From Oopsacas minuta (Eukaryota; Porifera; Hexactinellida; Lyssacinosida; Leucopsacidae), in contig JAKMXF010000299.1 in assembly GCA_024704765.1 (NCBI GenBank), positions 248,001 to 312,000 of the forward strand: DNA of 64,000 nucleotides. Direction: 5' to 3'. The translations under genes and the position numbers were made by a program. Shown piece after piece: positions 1-9,802 of this stretch. The notes beneath the pieces are model-generated. The model worked only from the letters and a program-made list of their open reading frames with translations. It was not told the DNA's origin and did not search any database. The first letter of the stretch is position 1; every line of letters starts with the position of its first letter.

Positions 1-1748
1 TTAAGGTCCTGAGCGAAATATCTATCTCCTCCTTCTGGTATAGGATCTAGCCAGGACTTGTTGACGTCATGGACTACACTCTCTTGTTCGGATTCTCGTT
101 TAGCTTGACGAATTTCGCGACGTTCTTTCGCAAGAGCACTCTGAGTAACAGCAGCTCTTTGTAGAGATCCGTCTGGATTCTTAATAATCTTTACTGGCGA
201 ATGGATAGTCGTTAAGCGGGTTTGTCCTCTTAAAAATGGTGGTTCATCTTCTACAATTTCTATAAAGAAGAAATCTACAGTCAACTCCTGTTATATCAAA
301 CACGGATATATCGAATTCTGAATTTTACAAATATGGTCCCAAACAGTCAAGTAACATAAATTACGTTGGTTTTATCGAAGTAATTATCGTGGTCCCTTGA
401 GCTTCGATATAACGGGAGCAGGCTATATAATATTTTATATTAATGGTGTATTTACATATATTCCTATATCCTTACCAATATCAATATCCTCTTCAGAATC
501 ATCCTGATTATCAGCTCGTAGTATACCAGTCTCCTCGTTATACCAAGGCAGATCCTCTAACTCCATTACTCCAGCTGCTACAAGTTGTTTCAACTCCCAT
601 TTCTCAGGACTTGTACATCGTACTCTCTGTCTACCTCCTCCACCTGTCCAGGCTCGTTGTGCAGAATTTGGTACCTCATCATCTTCATTATACTCCGGAT
701 TCTGTGTAGCAACAGGTCGTCCTACTTCACCCCCTGACATCAGATATTTATTCTCTCCAATATCTTCCCCAGTCTTCTGACAAGCTTCTTTCATGGATAG
801 CCTTACTTTCTCTCCAATTAAACTCAAAACCTTTACATACACATGATCACCTCTACTCACCACATCATTAGGATCTGTTACTCTAACCGCTAGCATCTGA
901 CTAACGTGTACTAATCCCGTCCAACAGCCTTTCACACCTTTTAAACTGACAAAACAGCCGTATTTCATTACTCCCGTTACAGTACCTTTGTATATATACC
1001 CAGCTATTGGTTCGTTGTCAACTGGACTGGGACTACGTTTACGTCTACTGTGTCTTGTGTCTTTTGAATTATCGCGGTTGCTATCACCTCTATGATGACG
1101 TGTTTTAGGCGATCTACTACGTGATCTCCTGTGGTTTCGTTTTATAGGAGATCTACTACGTGATCTATCTCTATGTCTGTGACGTGATTCTCTCTCGCGC
1201 TTTTTCACACTTTTTTGCTCCTTCGTGTCTAAATCTATACCTTTCTTCCTCAAAGCTTCCAGCTCCATTATAGTTGACTGTACAACTTCGCGGTTATTAT
1301 CACCTTCTTTAGGTTGTAGCAGCTTTTTCGTAGGCACAACATCGTCCTTTATGCACAAAGCTGGAAACTTTAATTTCGTCTCGTTATCAACAATTTGGCG
1401 ATATATCAAATTCGGATCTACTTCTATTTCTTTACCATTTACATCTCTCAATTTGTGTTCAATTTTGGAACTTGTTTTTTCAACTTTTCGTTGTTCAGAT
1501 TTATGTAAGTGACTATGTATTATCCTGTAAATATTCGCGATAAATGGCTCAGTGAATTCTGCGCCATTTTCTGTCAAATCTTTAGTAAACGTATCAATAT
1601 TCGCGTTTTTCTTGGCTATATGTATGATAAACTCAGCTACATCTTTGTCAACAACAAACTCACTCTCATTCCCGAAATGATTTGATAACTCTGTACACAA
1701 TTTATTTACTAAAGATATTCGCTCAAGCTCGCGAAATAATTCTGCCAT
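1..1748 (-). CDS. DHX8: DHX8/Prp22-type DEAH-box splicing helicase, N-terminal part (cut by window start)
   Basis: N-terminal part of the DEAH-box RNA helicase that releases mature mRNA from the spliceosome. Exon 1 runs 1748 to 476. It encodes a conserved N-terminal helical domain, an RS/RD/RH-rich stretch (about residues 185-245), and an S1 RNA-binding domain (about residues 250-325, with GYIYKGTVTGVMKYGCFVSL). A GT-AG intron spans about 475-260 and holds a MITE. Exon 2 continues off the left edge with EIVEDEPPFLRGQTRL and SALAKERREIRQA, both typical of the DHX8 linker before the helicase core. The helicase motifs lie outside the window. I start at the ATG at 1748. A possible 3' splice site lies at 1771-1772. 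RPS3 ends 332 bp upstream on the same strand. The RS-like tract plus S1 domain separates DHX8 from other DEAH helicases. Confidence 0.93.
278..424. mobile_element. MITE, family A (pogo-like ends), in the DHX8 intron
   Basis: The left end reads CAGTCAACTCCTGTTATATC and the right end is a near inverted copy (CTTCGATATAACGGGAG). The interior matches the copies at 9221 and 19126, including GGTCCC next to the right arm. About 147 bp, no coding capacity. It fills most of the DHX8 intron. Confidence 0.75.
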
Positions 1749-2080
1749 CAATCATTTATTTGCTAATTATCTAAAATAGATACTAATATACATTCAATTT
1801 CCCGTTAGATGGAAATACCAGCTTATTTATAGAAGTCTGAAAATGTACAAACATGAGCTTCGATAAAACTGGAGTTGACTGTAAGTTGTCTGTAATAGAA
1901 AATTTTCAATTCTAAAATGGATTAATTATGAGATCGAAACGTGAATTTACCCCCATGGGGTTACCCCTAGTAAAATGTAGCATATCCTATTAATCAATTT
2001 AGATATCATTATACTCAATACTAACTATATAGCATCATCTACGACCTAAAATATTGCTACAATTCAAACTAGAATTATCT
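1749..2080. other. Gap between RPS3 and DHX8 with an eroded family A MITE
   Basis: About 330 bp between the RPS3 stop and the DHX8 start. It holds a shortened family A element at about 1791-1881: CCCGTTAG at the left, GGAGTTGACTG followed by TA at the right. It also holds the putative DHX8 5' leader with a pyrimidine tract and AG at 1771-1772. No open frame here looks coding. Confidence 0.5.
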
Positions 2081-2863
2081 CTAAGGTACGGCAGCAGGCA
2101 TCACTAGCGAGGCAGATTGATGAGTAGGCAGGGAGGGAGGAATTTCCCTCACTCCTTTATTCTCAGAATAAATCTCAGTAATTAGTGCATCATCCTTCGG
2201 TTCTAAGACAGTAACCTGATCAGGTAATGCCTTCTTCTTCAAACCGTCCCGCATTCCTTCGAACTCTTGTGGTTGCATAATCTTAACCTTAATCCCTAAC
2301 ACACCCTGTCTTAACGGTACATGTATAGTAGCCTTATCGACATACTCTTTTACAGGGTTTCCAGCATGTATCATTAGTCCATCAGTAAATTTCATTGATT
2401 TAGCTCTCAGTCCTCTCAGCTTCCCGCTAACTACTACCTCACAACCTTTAGCTCCTGACTCCATTATAAACCTGAGGACTGAATAACATGCTCTTCTTAC
2501 TGCCAGACCACCAATTAGCTTATAACGGATTGATTCACATTGGGCAATAGCACACAGACCACGTGCATCAACTTTATCAGCAAACAGTTCAACTTTACCC
2601 TCACTGAACCCGAAGCGTTTCTGCACCAGTGACGTCAATTCGCGGATTCTCTTGCCTTTCTCACCAACTACAGTCTGTGTTTTTGTAGCTAAGATGATAA
2701 CCTCAGTCTTATTCGGTGTAACACGTACTTCAACGCCAGCATATCCCTCCTCAGCTAATTCTTGCATTAGAAATGAATCGAGCTCTGCCTTGAAAAGACC
2801 ATCTGCTACAAACTTACGTTTCTTACTGATTTGAGTCAGAGTTTCTTCTTCAGCTTCTGTCAT
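2081..2863 (-). CDS. RPS3: 40S ribosomal protein S3 (uS3)
   Basis: Component of the small ribosomal subunit near the mRNA entry channel. The 260-residue product matches eukaryotic uS3 along its length: [18 protein letters not shown], the KH-domain core [48 protein letters not shown] and [13 protein letters not shown]. The N-terminus has an acidic extension ([10 protein letters not shown]) ahead of the usual QISKKRK. It is a single exon here, although animal RPS3 genes usually have introns. Only 104 bp separate it from the GTF3C2-like stop codon upstream. A T-rich 3' splice site (TTGTTTGTTATAG) ends 11 nt before the ATG. The short spacing suggests a shared transcript resolved by trans-splicing. 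A 5'UTR intron is the alternative. Confidence 0.97.
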   Translation of the reverse strand: MTEAEEETLTQISKKRKFVADGLFKAELDSFLMQELAEEGYAGVEVRVTPNKTEVIILATKTQTVVGEKGKRIRELTSLVQKRFGFSEGKVELFADKVDARGLCAIAQCESIRYKLIGGLAVRRACYSVLRFIMESGAKGCEVVVSGKLRGLRAKSMKFTDGLMIHAGNPVKEYVDKATIHVPLRQGVLGIKVKIMQPQEFEGMRDGLKKKALPDQVTVLEPKDDALITEIYSENKGVREIPPSLPTHQSASLVMPAAVP

Positions 2864-2874
2864 AGCTAATTATT

Positions 2875-2876
2875 CT
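2875..2876 (-). promoter_or_regulatory. Candidate trans-splice acceptor before RPS3
   Basis: On the minus strand TTGTTTGTTATAG ends at 2875, 11 nt before the RPS3 ATG and about 90 nt after the GTF3C2-like stop. No convincing promoter or donor fits between the two genes. This is what an internal operon junction would look like. RNA-seq reads with a common 5' leader would confirm it. Confidence 0.4.
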
Positions 2877-2967
2877 ATAACAAACAATATGAAATTCTAA
2901 CGAAAGTATTTTAATGAAGTAATTAAATTATAGTAAGAATAATAATGCTCTAAAAATAGCATTTACA

Positions 2968-5900
2968 CTAAGGTTCTGGAATGGCAGAGATGGTTATTAT
3001 GCCTAATCCTGTACCGACTGCGAAAACATTTTGGTAAGGTGCGTTTGGGAACCATCGAACTTGTTTGATCTTTGACTGTGTACACTCAACGTAGCTGTTT
3101 CGCGGCTTTTCACATCTCATAGACTGTCCTCTTTGCTCACCACAATCATGGATAATTTTAGGGTTCCGAATCGATTTTTTGTTAGACTTTGGTTTAGATA
3201 TTTTTTCACTATTTTTCTCTGGGGTTTTCGGATCATTCATTTGGTCTTTCAAATCTTGTAACATTAACTTGTCAGCTTCAAGATTCAATGATTTTATTGT
3301 AGATTCTGTTTGTGGTGGTGGTGGTGGCCCCGTGGGTTTGAAAAAATTACCTCTGTTATCGTGTACTGTACCTCCTTTGCATACGTTATGTTCTATATGA
3401 TAATTTAAAGATTTTTGTATGGCGAATTTCTTGTGACAATTCTCACATTCAGCTTTAAAAATCTTCGGAGTAGTCTGTTGTGAAGCGGGTTTACTTTCTC
3501 CATCCTGCTTCAAAAGACGCTTTATCAATGATTCTTGCATAACATCTGAACTTTTGAACTCTGCATGAGTACAATTAGCGAAACAAGAATAATCAAAATC
3601 CAATACAACTGAAGTTAGTTTTTTGGGGTCAAAAGGATGAATAAGAAGTTCATTCAAATCCTGTTTTGTCTTAAAAGAAATATCAAGAATTTTTTGAGGC
3701 TGCATAATATCCGTGGATTTTCTAGCATGAAAGAAGGAATTCAGGAAAATTAGTTCCCCAGAAAATGAACCAAGTAGCAAAGCACAATCTAACATGCTCC
3801 ATGAAATACTGCATATAGTTGGACATTGTTGATAATTGAGAGCTAGATTAGTGCTATTTTTCGTAAGTACAGACCTATACGTGTGTGAGAATAGATTCCC
3901 ATACCACGAAGATTCAATTTGTTTAGGAAATACTTCCAATCCACAAATTGGCCTCAGATAAGATATTGGCCAGCACATCGCCCAGGTTATACAAACTTGA
4001 AAAGTATTCAAATCAGCTACATGTGTATTTGGTTGTCTTGTGTCCCATATAAGTGCTGAAGTGACGTCATGACTAGCTGTAGCGAATAGGAACACATCCT
4101 GTGGAGACCATGCAACAGAAATAACAGCTGTTTGATGAGCCATAATATGCATAATAGGTGAATAAATCGGTATAGGACCATGTTTATCGCAAAATATTCT
4201 TGCATTCAGATTCCATACACCCACGCACCCATTTTGGAAGCCAGCAACGATAAGGTTATGACCTGGATGTAGAGACCAATCACAGCATAAACATTTGTTT
4301 CGAGGTTTTGATACATCAGCAGCTAATTGTAATATTATATCAAAATGTTCTACTTCGTAAAACTGATTATCAAACCATGGATTATTATCAGTATCTTTCT
4401 TCTGTAAGCTATTAGGTTGTGGAATTGCTATTATTCCCAATTTCCCTGTGTTTAATGCAACAAGCAATAAACCCAGTCGTGGTAAGGAAGTTGGTTCTAT
4501 AGTTATTACGTCATCAAGACATCCTGAAGGGCACCATTGCATAGCCATAACTTTCCCTTGTTTGAGAATAATTCCAAGGTCTAGTGATGCGTTTGTCTCT
4601 AAATGTTTGCTAACACAGATGCCCCAGATTTGTACAACATCAATATCTTGTGATTCAGTCTCTATGACGTCATCTTTTGCTACAAATAGCTGGTCATTAG
4701 TATCAAAATTAGGTTGAGTGGTTATTGATAGATATATATTGTCTGTGAATTGTGATTTGTGTAAAACAGCTGGGACCCAGGCTAGAGAATTGACAGGGCC
4801 TCCTGTGTTTATCAAGAGTTGGTTGGCGTATGGGTAGAGGAGGGAAGATAGAAATTTCAAGGAGTTGGTGTACGTAGATTCGTTAAAATTGCTTGTTATT
4901 TCTAGCTTAGGGAAATTGAGTTGTGCTGGTAGGATTTTTAAAACTTGGCTATAAGGTGTCTGTTTAAAATTTTGGATATTCGGTTGTAAATGGGTGAATA
5001 ACTGCTCATCAGTTAGCAGGTTTGAGAAGTATTCTTGTATCGCATCGATTTCAGCACGAGAACAACGAACTAATGATTTTTTATTCTGCTTTGCCTTCCC
5101 TTTCTTTCTAACAGTTGCTTGAACTTGAATTTTTTTAGGTGTATTTTTCTTACTTGTGCGATCATCTTGAGAAGAACTAGCAGTTAGATATTCCTCATCA
5201 GATTCAATATTTACATATTCTGGCGAACTAATAATCTCATCTTCTATTCTCGTGTTACTCTCTTTCTGATGTTTTTTCGTTTCAGAAATTTCTACAGTCG
5301 GCGATTCACTAAGTTTCCTCTTTCGGCTCACATTCACGATTCCATCTTTTTTGAAATTTTCTGAGATATTTTCAATAGAAATATCATGCTTCTTACACAT
5401 ATCGAGTATAACTGAGAAGCACCCCTTGTTCACACAATCAAAACAACAGTAGTTGGTAGGTAAAGTTTGTTTCTTCTTGAGTCCAATACAAGCAGTATGT
5501 TGCCAAGTTTGACAGAGGTCACATTGTATCATAACACCCTTATCAATCTTTGAGTTACAAATACAGCGAATGGATTCGTCTATTTCCACATTCTGTGAAT
5601 TTGCTTCTTCTGGTGATAAGCGTGATACAGTAGCCTTGCGAATAATTTTAGAACTTTTTCCGCAATTAAGAGTATTTAAGTGATGAGTCTCTAGAGATAA
5701 CTTATCAGCAAAGGCAAGGGAACATCCCCCACACGCGAATGTTGTATCTTTAGTTGTATTTTGTGAGATATCTGTAGTGCTTTTGAGTTTTGTGACGTGT
5801 ACATCATGTATTGTGGATTGTGTGTCGTAAATATTCGATTGTGTTGTGGTATTATCTGTGGAAGATGTAGGACGTTGTATGGTGTCATTAGTTCTTGTGT

Positions 5901-6813
5901 TTGTTATACTGGTTGTTGAAGAATTGGTTTTTGGTGGTGAGCTTATTACTGCGGTTTTTGAAGCTTTTTCATTCCCTAATTTAGACTGAGTTTTACTATC
6001 CGTTGGGTGCTTCGATTTATTCTTTATAGTATCCGAGAAATCGGTGGAAGATTTTCCCTGAGCTTCTTGATGTGATTTTGATTTCCTTCTATGTGGTTTA
6101 TCCGCGGTTTTTGTTTGTTTATTTGAGTTGTCAATAATCTCACCTATATCGCGGTTATTAGAGCCGTTCAAATTGTTACTCACCTTGTCCATATCTTGTT
6201 GAGAATTCGTAATTTCCTCGCTCTCATTTTGAGAACATTTCTCGTATGTTTTGTGATATATAAGAGCTTGTCCATTATCGAACTCCTGACCACAAATCTT
6301 ACAAACATAGACATTCTCACAACTGATTTCAACAATTTTTATACTCTTTTCTTTTTTCGTTTCTTTCTTACCGTCTACTATATTTTGTTCGGGTTCTTGT
6401 GATTTTTCACTTTTCGCATACCTACAAATATGGCAGTGGTAATTATCAGGACTCTGACCATCCTCCAATTTCATACACCTCCCATGCTGCCAAGTACCAC
6501 ATCTCTCACACTGTAACATAAATCCGCTCTCATTTTGCTCGTCACAACAACATACTACATGATCATTATCAACATCAAGCAATGGAACATTTTGTATACA
6601 ACTATTCGTTTCACTATTCACTACTAAAATAGCTGTCCCACAAAAAACACAAACAAACGTGTTCAAATCAGGTAAATCATATTTGTCAAGGCCTAAACAT
6701 TCCGCGTGTAACCATCTCTTACAAACATTACATTCTAACACCAATTCATCTGCTCCATAAACAGCGTCTTTACACACACACTGTATTAATTTCTTCTCAG
6801 TTATCTTTGACAT
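2968..6813 (-). CDS. GTF3C2: PHD-finger / C2H2 / WD40 protein, TFIIIC110 (GTF3C2)-like
   Basis: A 1281-residue, single-exon protein. Three PHD fingers lie near residues 11-60, 85-130 and 414-460, each with a full Cys4-His-Cys3 pattern (e.g. CDLCQTWQHTACIGL). Finger-like CxxC...H...C modules follow at about 170-193 (YVCKICGQEF), 359-385 (FACGGCSLAF) and 1120-1140 (CENCHKKF). Long polar linkers separate them. The C-terminal half (about 650-1040) is a WD40-type propeller whose landmarks match the TFIIIC subunit GTF3C2: NTGGPVNSLAWVP, WGICVSKHLE, MQWCPSGC and LPRLGLLLVALNTGKLG. GTF3C2 helps TFIIIC bind tRNA-gene promoters for RNA polymerase III. Human GTF3C2 has no PHD fingers, so the N-terminus is unusual (see findings). 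An acceptor-like AG lies at 6835-6836, 22 nt before the ATG. WD40 assignment is good; orthology is probable. Confidence 0.75.
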   Translation of the reverse strand: MSKITEKKLIQCVCKDAVYGADELVLECNVCKRWLHAECLGLDKYDLPDLNTFVCVFCGTAILVVNSETNSCIQNVPLLDVDNDHVVCCCDEQNESGFMLQCERCGTWQHGRCMKLEDGQSPDNYHCHICRYAKSEKSQEPEQNIVDGKKETKKEKSIKIVEISCENVYVCKICGQEFDNGQALIYHKTYEKCSQNESEEITNSQQDMDKVSNNLNGSNNRDIGEIIDNSNKQTKTADKPHRRKSKSHQEAQGKSSTDFSDTIKNKSKHPTDSKTQSKLGNEKASKTAVISSPPKTNSSTTSITNTRTNDTIQRPTSSTDNTTTQSNIYDTQSTIHDVHVTKLKSTTDISQNTTKDTTFACGGCSLAFADKLSLETHHLNTLNCGKSSKIIRKATVSRLSPEEANSQNVEIDESIRCICNSKIDKGVMIQCDLCQTWQHTACIGLKKKQTLPTNYCCFDCVNKGCFSVILDMCKKHDISIENISENFKKDGIVNVSRKRKLSESPTVEISETKKHQKESNTRIEDEIISSPEYVNIESDEEYLTASSSQDDRTSKKNTPKKIQVQATVRKKGKAKQNKKSLVRCSRAEIDAIQEYFSNLLTDEQLFTHLQPNIQNFKQTPYSQVLKILPAQLNFPKLEITSNFNESTYTNSLKFLSSLLYPYANQLLINTGGPVNSLAWVPAVLHKSQFTDNIYLSITTQPNFDTNDQLFVAKDDVIETESQDIDVVQIWGICVSKHLETNASLDLGIILKQGKVMAMQWCPSGCLDDVITIEPTSLPRLGLLLVALNTGKLGIIAIPQPNSLQKKDTDNNPWFDNQFYEVEHFDIILQLAADVSKPRNKCLCCDWSLHPGHNLIVAGFQNGCVGVWNLNARIFCDKHGPIPIYSPIMHIMAHQTAVISVAWSPQDVFLFATASHDVTSALIWDTRQPNTHVADLNTFQVCITWAMCWPISYLRPICGLEVFPKQIESSWYGNLFSHTYRSVLTKNSTNLALNYQQCPTICSISWSMLDCALLLGSFSGELIFLNSFFHARKSTDIMQPQKILDISFKTKQDLNELLIHPFDPKKLTSVVLDFDYSCFANCTHAEFKSSDVMQESLIKRLLKQDGESKPASQQTTPKIFKAECENCHKKFAIQKSLNYHIEHNVCKGGTVHDNRGNFFKPTGPPPPPQTESTIKSLNLEADKLMLQDLKDQMNDPKTPEKNSEKISKPKSNKKSIRNPKIIHDCGEQRGQSMRCEKPRNSYVECTQSKIKQVRWFPNAPYQNVFAVGTGLGIITISAIPEP

Positions 6814-7253
6814 TGCTTGAAGTGAACTTGTTACCTGAAAATGTGTATATACAAGTGAATAGAGAATTCAATGAATATTTGTAATGTCTCAAGTTAGAAA
6901 TGATACCAAAAAAGACTATTAATTCGAATAAAAGAAGACTTATGTACTGATGAAGCTTAGGTTGTCTGAGTGTCGAGCAAACTCAACTAGGAATAAGTTG
7001 TAGCTCCAATAACCTTAAATATATTACATAAGACCATGTATAATTGATATGCAGTAAATATGCGTATTTGGTACAGTAGACTCCCGTTATGACCACTAAC
7101 ATATGTTAACCACAATTTATACTTATAAATTGTTATTGAGATACATATTAATTGTGGGAGAGGGAGTGCTAATTATTTAACAGAAAGGAAAAGGATTAAA
7201 TTGCTTTCTATAAATAAATAATCATAATTACCATATATGTAATAAATATACAA
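6814..7253. other. Gap between ERGIC2 and the GTF3C2-like gene
   Basis: About 440 bp, AT-rich, no supported ORF. One transposon-like end (CAGTAGACTCCCGTTATGAC) occurs near 7074 without a clear partner, so it may be an eroded MITE. The remainder is presumably 3'UTR of ERGIC2 and leader of the next gene. Confidence 0.35.
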
Positions 7254-8342
7254 TTAACTATCTGCTCTATACTTACGGACAAACTCGTATAAGTTTGAAA
7301 ACATAGAATGGATAATGCCAGAGGTAGCGAATACGCCACCAACAATTCCACATAATTGTATTACAAAATGCCAAAACGATTTCTCCCGTTCTCTAATAGT
7401 AACAACAACTGGATCAAATTCATATTTGAATATGATACCAGAATGTGCTTGTCTCTTTCCTGGGGTTATAACTCGATGGAGTTGTGTAACAGAATACTGA
7501 TAAGCTCGAGTAGTAGTGTATCTACTTGTACGAAATATGGTTGGGACAACACGTAAGAAATATTGGAAAATCATTTCCTTCTCTTCTGCTATGACAATTT
7601 CAGTCTCAAGTGGATTAACAACGCTGGATTTATCGCCAAAAGCAAGGGAGTTAATCCGATGAGAAAAGTTATAAGCTTGTTTATCAATAAACGCATTGAG
7701 ATGGCTATGTCCCATTGGATGTGCTATTGCCTTACCAATGAATATGTGGAAATTTCCGCTAACTTTATTCACCGGTATAGAACCGAAAATCCTACAGGAA
7801 TCGAATCCAGTCTCTGGAATTTCGTCATCAGTCAATGGAGGTAAGGGTGATGATGATATTGCTTGGAGTCGAAAAATATCATTTAGTGATGAGTACAAAT
7901 CTTGTCCAGTGTGTCCACGTAATTTTTTTCGCTTTTCAAACCATTTTTCTTGTTTCTTCGACATTTGAAATGAAGCAGGTTGTTCACTTAACACGCTTGA
8001 AGATTTCATTTGTCCGCCGGCGACATCTAGTAGATCTGGGCCTAGAAAATTGCAAGACATAGGAATCACAATATCAACATTGAAAAATACTTTATTTTCA
8101 AAATCTCTATCAAGTGAATATTCGTATCGCAAATCAGAAGTTATGAAAGAAGAGATTTCGAAAAATGTGAGTAAAGAAAGTGTGAGAATAATCGCGATTG
8201 TGATACAACCGCCGCTGCTTGAGTGTTTTTGATAATCTTCTTCAACTTTAGGAAAAGCATCGAATCGTTTAATTATTTCTATAGTGTTCGTTTTTTGTAC
8301 CAAATTAGTACTGTCTGAACCTTTCCTACGTCGAATTTCCAT
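7254..8342 (-). CDS. ERGIC2: ERGIC2 (Erv41-type ER-Golgi cargo receptor)
   Basis: Membrane protein that cycles between ER and Golgi with ERGIC3/Erv46 and takes part in cargo sorting. The 362-residue product has the family landmarks: KRFDAFPKVEEDYQKHSSSGG, an N-terminal transmembrane helix (CITIAIILTLSLLTFFEISSFI region), CRIFGSIPVNKVSGNFHIFIGKA (split here only for length), NFSHRINSLAFGD, and a C-terminal membrane segment with FWHFVIQLCGIVGGVFATSG. I use the ATG at 8342 (MEIRRRKG), because an acceptor-like AG (TTCTTTTGTAATTAG) ends 4 nt before it and would exclude the in-frame ATG at 8369. The J-protein gene stops only 123 bp upstream on the same strand. Single exon. Confidence 0.95.
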   Translation of the reverse strand: MEIRRRKGSDSTNLVQKTNTIEIIKRFDAFPKVEEDYQKHSSSGGCITIAIILTLSLLTFFEISSFITSDLRYEYSLDRDFENKVFFNVDIVIPMSCNFLGPDLLDVAGGQMKSSSVLSEQPASFQMSKKQEKWFEKRKKLRGHTGQDLYSSLNDIFRLQAISSSPLPPLTDDEIPETGFDSCRIFGSIPVNKVSGNFHIFIGKAIAHPMGHSHLNAFIDKQAYNFSHRINSLAFGDKSSVVNPLETEIVIAEEKEMIFQYFLRVVPTIFRTSRYTTTRAYQYSVTQLHRVITPGKRQAHSGIIFKYEFDPVVVTIREREKSFWHFVIQLCGIVGGVFATSGIIHSMFSNLYEFVRKYRADS

Positions 8343-8465
8343 TCGGCTAATTACAAAAGAAATATACAATATTTAACATAGCGCATGTATTTGAAATGGT
8401 ACAAGTATTCGTAATGTACTCCCCTACCCCTTTCGAGTTTGATACATACAGGTTTGATTATATAT

Positions 8466-9185
8466 TCATTTTTCGGAATCTAATACAGAGTTTTTTGCAG
8501 TACGCATATCGGATTTAACTTTGAGCTCAGCAAGATGTTCCGTATGAGATCTTGTACGAGCACGTTCTCGAACCTGTTCAAGATATGCTAAATTCTTTTC
8601 TGTTTCTCTTTTCAGAGAAGATGACATTCTATTTTCAAGAGATCTTATCTTCCACGTTTGTATAAAGTACCAGAGAAAAGCGAACCCAGTCATGAATAGT
8701 ATAACTTTGAAATGTTTCAAATTTGTATCACGAGTACTTTGCTTGTTAGTCACAGTTGGAAAATTATTATCTAACCATTTGATAAAGCTTGGGACATCAT
8801 CTGGATGAGGGTATTGAGGATCGGGTTTATGGATAAATGGATCTTTTTGGAAGTTTGGTGTAGAAAATATGTTATCTAATCTAGAATTGTATTCTAGTCG
8901 TGAAGTAGAATTTGAAAGGTGAGTATAAGCATCTTTTATTTCTAAAAATTTCACAGTTGCTTCTTTAGGATTTGTGATATTAAGATCTGGGTGATAGAGT
9001 TTGGATAATTCTAAGAAAGATTTCTTGATTTCTGCTAAAGTTGCGTTTCTTGGCACATTAAGAATTCCATAATAATCTGGTATATTCTTCTTGTCTGGCG
9101 TGGAGTGGAATTGGTATTTCAAAAAAGGTATCTTTTGCAATTTGAAACCAAGAAATATCCTAATTCCCTTCCTCAGAAACAACAT
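8466..9185 (-). CDS. Membrane-anchored J-domain protein, DNAJC4/DNAJC30-like
   Basis: A 239-residue Hsp40-type co-chaperone that would stimulate an Hsp70 ATPase. The N-terminus (MLFLRKGIRIFLGFKLQK) is basic and hydrophobic, like a mitochondrial presequence. The J domain (about residues 35-100) has DYYGILNVPRNATLAEIKKS, the invariant HPD (LYHPDLN), and FLEIKDAYTHLS. A single transmembrane helix follows at about 160-180 (VILFMTGFAFLWYFIQTW), then a charged, coiled tail. J domain, linker, one TM and short tail match the DNAJC4/DNAJC30 group; I cannot choose between them. The ATG at 9185 is used. An AG acceptor-like site ends 2 nt before it. ERGIC2 lies 123 bp downstream and may be co-transcribed. 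Confidence 0.8.
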   Translation of the reverse strand: MLFLRKGIRIFLGFKLQKIPFLKYQFHSTPDKKNIPDYYGILNVPRNATLAEIKKSFLELSKLYHPDLNITNPKEATVKFLEIKDAYTHLSNSTSRLEYNSRLDNIFSTPNFQKDPFIHKPDPQYPHPDDVPSFIKWLDNNFPTVTNKQSTRDTNLKHFKVILFMTGFAFLWYFIQTWKIRSLENRMSSSLKRETEKNLAYLEQVRERARTRSHTEHLAELKVKSDMRTAKNSVLDSEK

Positions 9186-9220
9186 CACTTAAACAAATTT
9201 GAATAACTCAAGGTTTGTTA

Positions 9221-9374
9221 CAGTCAACTGCTGTTAACTCGAAATACCAGCTTATATTGAGGTCTGGAATTGTACAAATAAGGCCCCAAACCTTCAAAGT
9301 AACATAAAAATCATTGGTTTCATCAAAGTAATTATTGCGGTCCCTTCAGCTTCGATATAACGGGGAGTTGTCTG
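9221..9374. mobile_element. MITE, family A, complete copy
   Basis: About 154 bp. Left end CAGTCAACTGCTGTTAACTC, right end GATATAACGGGGAGTTGTCTG, flanked by TA on both sides as a target duplication. Internal sequence is shared with the copies at 278 and 1791 (AATACCAGCTTAT). It lies upstream of the J-protein gene, so it may sit in promoter or outron sequence. Confidence 0.8.
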
Positions 9375-9802
9375 TAGTTACAAATATCAAATTCATAAGA
9401 GATGTTTAATTAAGTGTTTATAAAACATGCAAAAAGTGTATGCAGAAATAATAAACATAAAATATCTCACAAAAGTGACTCAAGATACGTACATATACAA
9501 GATAAATGGATGAGAAATATGTTCTAAGGTGGGTAGTAGAAAAGTTAGAAAACAGAGTACGAAAAATACTAAAAAGTATAAAATATATACACAAATACCT
9601 TACTAGCTAACAATATAAACAGCATAGTTACACCCAATTCGGTAACTAGGGGAGAGCGGAAGATAAAAAGTACCAAACATTTGACATAAAATTGACGTTT
9701 CACCAGTTTTTGTAGTGTAAAAGGTAGCCAGATTATAAGTGACCACAGATAAGTAATAAGAGAAAGAGTTAATGAAAGGATACGAGTGTAGGAGAAATGT
9801 AT

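Noticed and set aside
7074..7110. CAGTAGACTCCCGTTATGAC as a further MITE copy
   Set aside because: Only one end is recognisable and no TA-flanked inverted partner was found nearby, so it is noted but not annotated as an element.
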